From contig JAGWRJ010000353.1 of NCBI GenBank assembly GCA_028869725.1, forward strand, positions 1 to 6,895: a stretch of DNA of 6,895 nt. The letters run 5' to 3'. Each line of letters begins with the position of its first letter. Positions within the stretch are counted from its first letter, which is position 1. Positions 1-5,413 of this stretch are shown here, in pieces. The notes below the pieces were generated by a model, which did no database searches, had not been told where the DNA came from, and saw only the letters and a program-made list of their open reading frames with translations. The translations under genes and the position numbers were made by a program. Source of the DNA: Alphaproteobacteria bacterium. Lineage in GTDB: Bacteria > Pseudomonadota > Alphaproteobacteria > Micropepsales > Micropepsaceae.

Positions 1-135
1 ATCGATGGCGGTCTGCATCTGGCATCAGGCGGAAATTTCTACCAGCTCAGCGCCCTCGGTGACGCGGACTGGGACAAAATTCGAGATGAGATCAAGGGCG
101 CCAACGCCAAGGATAAGGTCAAGCGAGCAATGTAG
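1..135 (+). CDS. C-terminal end of a probable SDR-family oxidoreductase (partial)
   Basis: The window opens inside a rightward reading frame of 44 codons ending in TAG at 133-135. The visible peptide starts IDGGLHLASGGNFYQL and ends in a charged segment, DADWDKIRDEIKGANAKDK, then VKRAM. An (I/V)DGG motif close to the C-terminus is typical of short-chain dehydrogenases/reductases. Some SDRs that act on acyl-CoA or alcohol substrates carry an extra charged helix after it, as here. The Rossmann glycine motif and the YxxxK active site would lie upstream, outside the window, so the family call rests on this tail alone and the substrate cannot be stated. A strong hairpin 66 nt after the stop probably ends transcription. 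The neighbouring gcdH converges on this gene, so the two are not in one operon. Confidence 0.5.
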   Translation: MDGGLHLASGGNFYQLSALGDADWDKIRDEIKGANAKDKVKRAM

Positions 136-200
136 CCGAATCGACCACCAGAAAAACCAATCTCTGGGCCTGGAATAAAATTGTTGCAATCTGTCTCACC

Positions 201-236
201 GGAAGAGTCCCGTTACTCAAGAAACGGGGCTCTTCC
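201..236. terminator. Strong hairpin between convergent genes, probable bidirectional terminator
   Basis: GGAAGAGTCCCGTT (201-214) pairs with AACGGGGCTCTTCC (223-236) across an 8-nt loop. The 14-bp stem has a single G-T wobble. It lies between the stop of the rightward SDR-like gene (135) and the stop of leftward gcdH (328). Neither strand has a proper T-run after the stem (TCAT on the plus strand), so it is a terminator by position and stem strength rather than a canonical intrinsic one. The rest of 136-327 shows no gene, only a weak 5-bp stem at 282-295 (GTTGC/GCAAC). Confidence 0.65.
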
Positions 237-327
237 TCATGCGCATCCGGCTGGTCAGCTCACGTAGCCCGGTCAGGGGATGTTGCGAATGCAACCCGTA
301 TGCCGGAACTTTCCCTCATCAAATCGT

Positions 328-1530
328 TTACGCCGAAAACGCCTGAATTCCAGTAATGCTGCGGCCCAGTATGAGGGCGTGTACATCGTGGGTGCCCTCA
401 TAGGTATTGACCGCTTCGAGATTAAGCACGTGACGAATAACGCCATACTCATCAGAAATGCCGTTTCCACCGTGCATATCACGCGCCTCTCTGGCGATTG
501 CCAGCGCCTTCCCGCAATTGTTGCGCTTCAAAAGCGAGATAGTTGCAGGCGCAGCGCGGCCCGCATCCATTAATCGGCCAAGCTGCATCGCACCAGCAAG
601 CCCCAACGTGATCTCCGTCTGCATGTCTGCGAGCTTTTTCTGTATCAGCTGATTGGCCGCCAGAGGCCGGCCAAATTGTTTGCGCTCCATCGTGTAGGTA
701 CGAGCAGCATGAAAGCAGAACTCTGCTGCGCCCATTGCGCCCCACGCGATACCAAACCGTGCCCGGTTGAGACAGCCAAACGGGCCAGACAGCCCGGAAA
801 CCTCCGGAAGCAGAGCGTCCTCATCGACCTGACAGTCACTGAGAACGATCTCGCCGGTCACGCTTGCACGAAGAGAAAACTTACCCTCAATTTTTGGCGT
901 CGAAAAGCCATTGGCGTCGCGCTCAACGATGAAGCCCCGGATTTTTCCATCGAGCTTGGCCCATACAACGGCGATATCGGCAATCGGCGCATTTGTGATC
1001 CAGGTCTTTGCGCCGTTTAATACGTAGCCGCTGCTGGTTCGTTCCGCACGCGTGACCATACTGCCCGGATCCGAGCCATGATCGGGCTCCGTCAAACCAA
1101 AGCAGCCTACGAACTCGCCGCTTGCCAATTTTGGAAGATATTTACGTCGCTGCGCCTCGGAGCCATAGGCAAAAATCGGATGCATCACGAGCGAATTCTG
1201 CACGCTCATGGCCGAACGATAACCGCTATCCACGCGCTCTACCTCGCGTGCCACAAGACCATAGCTCGTGTAATTCAGATCGGCACCGCCATAGGTGTCG
1301 GGCAACGTGATGCCAAGAAATCCAACCTCGCCCATCTGCCGCATCAGATTTCGGTCAAATCTTTCATGACGGAAGCCGTCACGAACGGCTGGCATAAGTA
1401 CGTCACCGCAAAATTCCCGGGCACTATCCCGAACAAGACGCTCCTGCTCCGAAAGTTCCTCCCCGAGGGATAACGGGTCAGACCAATCAAATGAATTATT
1501 TTCGAGCTTGGGAGGACGGTGAATCGACAT
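328..1530 (-). CDS. gcdH: Glutaryl-CoA dehydrogenase (decarboxylating), FAD-dependent
   Basis: The 400-residue product has the usual length for bacterial GcdH. This enzyme oxidises and decarboxylates glutaryl-CoA to crotonyl-CoA plus CO2 in lysine, tryptophan and some aromatic degradation, passing electrons to ETF. Acyl-CoA dehydrogenase signatures are visible in order: FGLTEPDHGSDPGSM (about 144-158), TWITN (176-180), KQFGRPLAANQLIQKKLADM (284-303) and MHGGNGISDEY (352-362). GcdH-specific features are SGYRSAMSVQNSLVMHPI (102-119), whose Arg105 matches the arginine that binds the substrate carboxylate, and NTYEGTHDVHALILGR (375-390), whose Glu378 matches the catalytic base. The start is ATG at 1530, 6 nt after the upstream hydrolase stop, with AGGA (plus strand 1541-1544) as a modest Shine-Dalgarno inside that gene. 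The first residues, up to NSFDWSDPL, fit GcdH N-termini. No GcdR or CoA-transferase gene is visible here. Confidence 0.95.
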   Translation of the reverse strand: MSIHRPPKLENNSFDWSDPLSLGEELSEQERLVRDSAREFCGDVLMPAVRDGFRHERFDRNLMRQMGEVGFLGITLPDTYGGADLNYTSYGLVAREVERVDSGYRSAMSVQNSLVMHPIFAYGSEAQRRKYLPKLASGEFVGCFGLTEPDHGSDPGSMVTRAERTSSGYVLNGAKTWITNAPIADIAVVWAKLDGKIRGFIVERDANGFSTPKIEGKFSLRASVTGEIVLSDCQVDEDALLPEVSGLSGPFGCLNRARFGIAWGAMGAAEFCFHAARTYTMERKQFGRPLAANQLIQKKLADMQTEITLGLAGAMQLGRLMDAGRAAPATISLLKRNNCGKALAIAREARDMHGGNGISDEYGVIRHVLNLEAVNTYEGTHDVHALILGRSITGIQAFSA

Positions 1531-1536
1531 GTCAGA

Positions 1537-2298
1537 TCAATCCTGTTCTTGGAGAAACTCAACTACAGCCTGTTTGTATAGCTTGTCGCCTACCGCCGTC
1601 ATATGGTCACGGCGTTCTATGGTGATGGAGCGTCCCCTGCGGAACGCTGCAGCCAATGGACCTGGTCGCCCAGTCAGCGTATCGGCACCACCACATACCA
1701 CAAGCGCCTTTTGTGATATTTCGGCGAGCTGCGACGGTGGCCAGGTGATGCGGGTACCGCGCATGCAGGCCGCCAGTGCCATGCGATCCTTGCCCTTCTG
1801 ATCCGCAAAGCGCCGGAACATCAGCCCCACGGGATCCACAATCGTGGCCGGGTCTTCCGCTTCCAATGCGTCTGCGACACCGGACAGGGTATTCTGCCGG
1901 TCATGGAAATAGGTCTCCCCGACCCCTCCCACGATCAGCCGCTCCACGCGCGAACCGAATTCCTTGGCCAGATGTATGGTCATGTAGCCACCCATTGAGT
2001 AGCCCATCACCACCGCACGTGCGACGCCTGCAGCATCCATGACAGCAAGCACGTCGCTCACACGCCGCTCCTGCGCATAGAGCGCCGGGTCATAGGGCTT
2101 GTCGCTTTGCCCATGCCCGCGAATGTCGAGTGCGATCACCCGCCTTCCAGCGGCCAGCAAGGTGTCATACCAGCCCGGCCCCCGCCAGTTCTGGAGACGA
2201 TCAGAGCCAAAACCGTGGACCAACACGATCGGCTCCCCCTGCCCGATATCCTCGAAAGCAATCTTGAGCCCGTCTGGGGCTTGCACATATTCGGTCAT
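1537..2298 (-). CDS. Alpha/beta hydrolase with serine nucleophile, substrate unknown
   Basis: The 253-residue product is a complete single-domain alpha/beta hydrolase. Visible parts are the oxyanion-hole motif HGFG (28-31), the strand and turn VIALDIRGHGQSDKP (54-68), the nucleophile elbow GYSMGG (99-104, Ser101), a likely acid in GGADTLTG (Asp206) and a C-terminal His in RRDHMTAVGDK (His232). No signal peptide or membrane segment is seen, so it is probably cytosolic. It lies directly upstream of gcdH with a 6-nt gap and is almost certainly co-transcribed with it. An ester, lactone or thioester substrate linked to acyl-CoA degradation is possible but is only inferred from position. The ATG at 2298 has no clear Shine-Dalgarno (GGGTTAAAAGCCGGCT precedes it), yet the N-terminus (MTEYVQAPDGLKIAFE) is right for the fold. 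Confidence 0.85.
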   Translation of the reverse strand: MTEYVQAPDGLKIAFEDIGQGEPIVLVHGFGSDRLQNWRGPGWYDTLLAAGRRVIALDIRGHGQSDKPYDPALYAQERRVSDVLAVMDAAGVARAVVMGYSMGGYMTIHLAKEFGSRVERLIVGGVGETYFHDRQNTLSGVADALEAEDPATIVDPVGLMFRRFADQKGKDRMALAACMRGTRITWPPSQLAEISQKALVVCGGADTLTGRPGPLAAAFRRGRSITIERRDHMTAVGDKLYKQAVVEFLQEQD

Positions 2299-2388
2299 AG
2301 CCGGCTTTTAACCCGATACCGACAGTTCGCAAAGCCAAGATCCCATGCTTAAGATGGGACGAATTGGCAGGACTGGGAGGCAGCAATA
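2299..2388. promoter_or_regulatory. Divergent intergenic region with inverted repeat, likely promoter/operator zone
   Basis: This 90-nt gap separates the leftward hydrolase-gcdH pair from the rightward DUF423 series, so both transcripts should start in or near it. It contains TCCCAT (2341-2346) and ATGGGA (2354-2359), a perfect 6-bp inverted repeat with a 7-nt spacer (GCTTAAG) that itself holds the palindrome CTTAAG. This could be a regulator site or a small hairpin in the 5' leader of the DUF423 mRNA. GGGAGG at 2375-2380 is a clear ribosome-binding site for the DUF423 gene. I could not identify convincing -35/-10 boxes on either strand. Confidence 0.45.
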
Positions 2389-2757
2389 ATGGCAATCTGG
2401 CTTTTGATCGCGGCAATCAACGGCTTTCTTGCTGTCGCATTTGGCGCCTTCGCCGCGCACGGGCTTGAGGGCCGCGTGTCCACTACAGATCTTACCATTT
2501 TTGAGACGGCCGTACGCTATCAGATGTACCACGCTATGGGGCTTGGTCTCTGTGCCTTTGCTGCCGACCGCCCAGGCATGGGGCGGGCAAATGACGCCGG
2601 CACCCTGTTTACGCTCGGGATCATACTGTTTTGCGGGTCCCTTTATCTTTATTCGATGTTTCACTGGCGACCGCTCGTTTACGTCACCCCGCTTGGCGGA
2701 CTGGCTTTTCTCGCCGGTTGGGTCATGCTTGGCTGGGCAGCATACCCAAAAGGCTAG
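2389..2757 (+). CDS. DUF423 family small inner-membrane protein
   Basis: The 122-residue, strongly hydrophobic product has four likely membrane helices at about 1-24, 43-59, 70-90 and 96-118. It matches the DUF423 family (the E. coli YgdD / B. subtilis YwdK type) in length and hallmarks: GAFAAHGL (19-26), ETAVRYQMYHAMGL (39-52), FCGSLYLYS (81-89) and TPLGGLAFLAGW (100-111). The family has no established biochemical role; it is a conserved integral membrane protein. The start is well supported by GGGAGG (2375-2380), 8 nt before the ATG. The first helix begins at residue 2, so no longer N-terminus is needed. The epoxide hydrolase-like gene follows after 13 nt, so the two are probably co-transcribed. 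Confidence 0.9.
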   Translation: MAIWLLIAAINGFLAVAFGAFAAHGLEGRVSTTDLTIFETAVRYQMYHAMGLGLCAFAADRPGMGRANDAGTLFTLGIILFCGSLYLYSMFHWRPLVYVTPLGGLAFLAGWVMLGWAAYPKG

Positions 2758-2770
2758 TTAGGAGGACGGG

Positions 2771-3742
2771 ATGGCAACTTTTCCAGAGGCACGCCTTATC
2801 AACAGCAACGGTATAGAGCTGGCGGTCTATGAAATGGGCCCACCTGATGGTGTCCCGGTCGTGCTGTGCCATGGCTTTCCGGAACTTGCCTATAGCTGGC
2901 GTTATCAGTTGCCCGCCCTGGCTAAGGCCGGTTACCGCGTAATCGCTCCGGATCAGCGCGGATATGGTGGCTCGTCACGGCCACCAGCGGTCGAAAGCTA
3001 TGACATACAACACCTGACAGGCGATCTTGCCGGCATGCTGGACGCTCTGGCCATCGACCGCGCCATCTTTGTCGGCCATGACTGGGGCGGTTTGGTGGTG
3101 TGGCAAATGCCGCTTTGGCATCCCAGCCGCGTGGCCGGAATCATTGGTCTGAATACCCCCTTCCTGCCCCGCCCTCCGGTCGACCCCATCCAGGCCATGC
3201 GGGCAGCGTATGGCGACAACATGTACATCGTATTTTTCCAGAAACCCGGAGTGGCTGACGCGCTCCTGGCAAAGGATGTCGCCAGAACATTCCGCTTCTT
3301 CATGCGCAAGTCGGGAATTCGCGCTGTCGATTACGCAAAGCTTCCGAAGGAGGCACGAAATCTCGAACTCGTGCATGCTCTTGGTGGAGATGAATCCGGA
3401 TGGCCCGGCGAACCGCTTCTAAGTCCGCAGGATCTGAAATTCTTTGTCGATACCTACGAAAAGACTGGGTTCACCGGCGGTATAAATTGGTATCGTAATT
3501 TTACCCGAAATTGGCATCTGAGCGAGAAGCTGGTTCAGCAAATTGAAGTACCGGCGCTCATGATCATGGCGGAGGATGATGTTGTCCTGTCTCCTGCCAT
3601 GGCTGAAGGCATGGAGCACTACGTGCCAGACCTGGAAAAGGTTCTGATCAAGGCTTGCGGCCACTGGACCCAACAGGAAGCCCCCCAGCAAACTAATTCC
3701 GCCATGTTGGACTGGCTTCAGCGGCGCTTTCCTACTCGTTGA
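2771..3742 (+). CDS. Alpha/beta hydrolase of the epoxide hydrolase type
   Basis: The 323-residue product has the alpha/beta-hydrolase epoxide hydrolase layout. Visible parts are HGFPE (34-38, oxyanion hole), DQRGYGGSSRP (61-71), the nucleophile elbow GHDWGG (102-107, Asp104), a cap domain with tyrosines in NMYIVFFQKPG (Tyr152) and INWYRNF (Tyr241), the acid in AEDDVVLSP (Asp270) and the base in CGHWTQQE (His298). An Asp nucleophile with two cap tyrosines is the soluble epoxide hydrolase arrangement. It argues against haloalkane dehalogenase, which lacks these tyrosines and has HGNP instead of HGFP. The expected reaction is water addition to an epoxide to give a vicinal diol, through an Asp-ester intermediate; the substrate is unknown. 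No signal peptide is present. The start is fixed by GGAGG (2761-2765), 5 nt before ATG. A 55-nt gap separates it from the acyltransferase gene. Confidence 0.9.
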   Translation: MATFPEARLINSNGIELAVYEMGPPDGVPVVLCHGFPELAYSWRYQLPALAKAGYRVIAPDQRGYGGSSRPPAVESYDIQHLTGDLAGMLDALAIDRAIFVGHDWGGLVVWQMPLWHPSRVAGIIGLNTPFLPRPPVDPIQAMRAAYGDNMYIVFFQKPGVADALLAKDVARTFRFFMRKSGIRAVDYAKLPKEARNLELVHALGGDESGWPGEPLLSPQDLKFFVDTYEKTGFTGGINWYRNFTRNWHLSEKLVQQIEVPALMIMAEDDVVLSPAMAEGMEHYVPDLEKVLIKACGHWTQQEAPQQTNSAMLDWLQRRFPTR

Positions 3743-3773
3743 TCGCAGACAATGGGCGCAATGTTTCCATATC

Positions 3774-3804
3774 CAGTCATTAACGGTCTCATTTCGAATG
3801 ACTG
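3774..3804 (+). repeat. Inverted repeat enclosing the acyltransferase start codon
   Basis: CAGTCATT (3774-3781) is the exact reverse complement of AATGACTG (3797-3804), with 15 nt between. After a small AA bulge, two further pairs (CG 3784-3785 with CG 3795-3796) can form. The right arm contains the ATG at 3798-3800, so in the mRNA the start codon would sit in a stem. There is no recognisable Shine-Dalgarno in front of this ATG. It could be a translation-control hairpin or a binding site; it may also be chance. Confidence 0.45.
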
Positions 3805-4667
3805 AACAGGCCCAGACTTCGCTCAATTTTTCGTACGCAGACCCCACTGACCCGTGGATCAAACGCGTCATCATCCGCACGATTGAACGGATGACTGGAC
3901 AGCCGTTTCTAAAATCACTTTACGACGATCACATCGTCAACCCCGTTCCAGGAGAAAGTTTCTGGGACTCGGCGGTCCGTCGCCTCCAATTAAATATTGT
4001 CACCAATGAAGACGGTCTTTTCCGGATACCGCAGACAGGTTCGCTTGTCGTCGTGGCGAACCATCCATTCGGCGTACTGGACGGGCTTGTCATCTGCCAT
4101 CTTATCTCTCGCGTACGCCCCGATTTTGTCGTCCTGACGAACGCGTTGCTCACCCAAGCCGAGGAACTAAGGCCATTCCTGCTGCCTATAGATTTTTCCG
4201 AAACCAGAGAAGCACTCTCCGTCAACCTCAATTCCAGAGCAGCTGCAAAACGTCACCTCATCTCAGGTGGGTGCCTGATAGTATTTCCTGCTGGGGGCGT
4301 TTCCACGACGCCACGACCGTGGAACAGAACCGCCATTGACGCTGAGTGGAAGAAATTTACCGGCCGGCTCATACATCAATGCCGGGCTCCTGTCGTACCA
4401 GTTTATTTCGCCGGTCAAAACAGCCGGCTGTTTCAACTGGCCAGTCATATCTCACTCACCTTACGCCTTTCCCTGTTGTTCAAAGAGGTGCACGATCGCA
4501 TTGGCAGTGACATCCATGTCCAGATTGGTGAAGCAGTTCCCTTTGAGAACCTGCCCACCACAAGTGATCGGCGAACATTCATGGATCAGTTACGAAGCAT
4601 GACGTACTCACTCGGCAGTGAACTACGGAATCCTGATAAGATCAAAAATAGCACGAGGATGGTCTGA
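3798..4667 (+). CDS. Lysophospholipid acyltransferase family protein (PlsC-like)
   Basis: The 289-residue product has the glycerophospholipid acyltransferase pattern. VVVANHPFGVLDGL (84-97) carries the catalytic His89 and Asp95. LIVFPAGGVST (160-170) is the FPxG substrate-binding block, and APVVPVYFAGQNSRLF (197-212) is the later VPV block. His and Asp are five residues apart (HPFGVLD) instead of the classical HX4D, a form seen in a PlsC-related branch that includes proteins annotated as hemolysin-like acyltransferases. The expected role is transfer of an acyl group to a lysophospholipid or lyso-ornithine-lipid acceptor at the inner face of the membrane; the acceptor is not known. No clear transmembrane helix is visible. 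The start lacks a Shine-Dalgarno and sits in an inverted repeat, so it is less certain than others here, although no better in-frame ATG is seen nearby upstream. The stop overlaps the lutA ATG by one base (TGATG), implying translational coupling. Confidence 0.82.
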   Translation: MTEQAQTSLNFSYADPTDPWIKRVIIRTIERMTGQPFLKSLYDDHIVNPVPGESFWDSAVRRLQLNIVTNEDGLFRIPQTGSLVVVANHPFGVLDGLVICHLISRVRPDFVVLTNALLTQAEELRPFLLPIDFSETREALSVNLNSRAAAKRHLISGGCLIVFPAGGVSTTPRPWNRTAIDAEWKKFTGRLIHQCRAPVVPVYFAGQNSRLFQLASHISLTLRLSLLFKEVHDRIGSDIHVQIGEAVPFENLPTTSDRRTFMDQLRSMTYSLGSELRNPDKIKNSTRMV

Positions 4668-5413
4668 TGCGGGTCGCCTTATTCGTTACCTGTCTCGTCG
4701 ACATGATGCGCCCGTCAATTGGATTTTCCGCTATCAAGCTGCTGGAGCACGCTGGATGTGAGGTAGAAGTCCCCTTAAATCAAACCTGTTGCGGCCAGCC
4801 GGCCTGGAATTCTGGGGCGGATGCGCATAGCCGGGAAATTGCCCGCCGCGTTATAGATACCTTCGTTGATTTCGACTATGTGGTCGTGCCATCGGGATCG
4901 TGCGCAGGAATGATCCGTAACCACTATCCTGAAGCGCTTAAAGATGATGCTCCTTATTATGCACGCGCCTTATCGCTCGCGAAGAAGACATATGAGCTTA
5001 GCCAGTTTCTGACTGACATCGCTGGAACCGTCGATTTCTCGGCACGATGTAAGGCAATAGCTTGTTATCATGACTCATGTTCTGCACTTCGCGAAGTTGC
5101 TGTTGGTGATGCCCCCAGAACACTACTCTCTCAGGTCGAAGGACTGGAACTAAAGCCCTTGAAAGACGCCGAAATATGTTGCGGATTTGGTGGGCTCTTC
5201 AGTGTCAAATATCCGGAGATTTCGGAACGGATGGCTGACGACAAGCTGTCGGACGCCAAGAACAGCGAGGCCACCCTCGTCATAGGGCCAGACCTTGGTT
5301 GTCTGCTCCACCTTGCCGGACGCGCCGCCCGCCGAGGGGATAACCTGAGGTTCCGACATATCGCCGAAGTCCTGGCCAATTGCCCCCTTCCCCCGATTGG
5401 AGAGGGAGTATGA
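4667..5413 (+). CDS. lutA: LutA: CCG-domain iron-sulfur subunit of the lactate utilisation system
   Basis: The 248-residue product matches LutA/YkgE, a cysteine-rich (CCG-domain) iron-sulfur protein that works with LutB and LutC to oxidise L-lactate to pyruvate in the cytosol. The N-terminus MRVALFVTCLVDMMRPSIGF is characteristic. Cysteine blocks are seen in order: Cys9, TCCGQPAWNSG (40-50), PSGSCAGM (75-82), CYHDSC (133-138) and ICCGFGGLFSVKYPEIS (170-186), then Cys212. The two CCG repeats are the heterodisulfide-reductase-type cluster/cysteine domains. A good Shine-Dalgarno, GAGGA (4655-4659), lies 7 nt before the ATG, inside the end of the acyltransferase gene. The protein ends in NCPLPPIGEGV, which looks like an extra Pro/Gly-rich tail beyond the usual HIAEVLA end. 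The DNA for it is a C-run/G-run hairpin over the lutB ribosome-binding site. Its stop overlaps the lutB start (ATGA). Confidence 0.93.
   Translation: MRVALFVTCLVDMMRPSIGFSAIKLLEHAGCEVEVPLNQTCCGQPAWNSGADAHSREIARRVIDTFVDFDYVVVPSGSCAGMIRNHYPEALKDDAPYYARALSLAKKTYELSQFLTDIAGTVDFSARCKAIACYHDSCSALREVAVGDAPRTLLSQVEGLELKPLKDAEICCGFGGLFSVKYPEISERMADDKLSDAKNSEATLVIGPDLGCLLHLAGRAARRGDNLRFRHIAEVLANCPLPPIGEGV
5385..5406 (+). promoter_or_regulatory. Hairpin over the lutB ribosome-binding site
   Basis: CCCTTCCC (5385-5392) can pair with GGAGAGGG (5399-5406) with one wobble and one C-A mismatch, around a 6-nt loop. The right arm is the purine-rich Shine-Dalgarno for lutB (ATG 5410). CCAAT (5376-5380) and ATTGG (5396-5400) offer a competing pairing that uses part of the same arm. 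The segment encodes the end of LutA, so ribosomes finishing lutA would open it. This fits translational coupling of lutB to lutA. Pairing was judged by eye only. Confidence 0.4.

Noticed and set aside
282..295. Second terminator-like hairpin GTTGC-GAAT-GCAAC after gcdH
   Set aside because: The stem is only 5 bp with no T-run on either strand; the 14-bp stem at 201-236 is a far better candidate.
676..1473. Plus-strand open frames antisense to gcdH
   Set aside because: gcdH is unambiguous on the minus strand and these frames have no domain or ribosome-binding site.
2308..2664. Open minus-strand frame of 118 codons across the DUF423 gene
   Set aside because: It is antisense to a gene with clear family motifs and a good ribosome-binding site, and its peptide shows no recognisable domain.
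2975..3376. Minus-strand open frames inside the epoxide hydrolase gene
   Set aside because: These are shadows of a strongly supported coding sequence with full catalytic motifs; the peptides look like out-of-frame translations.
2771..3742. Haloalkane dehalogenase identity for the Asp-nucleophile hydrolase
   Set aside because: HGFP in place of HGNP, and cap tyrosines at 152 and 241, fit epoxide hydrolase better.
5380..5412. Earlier TTG start for lutB adding ten residues
   Set aside because: The codon lies inside the hairpin segment with no ribosome-binding site of its own, while ATG 5410 has GGAGAGGGAG in front and the ATGA overlap typical of this operon.
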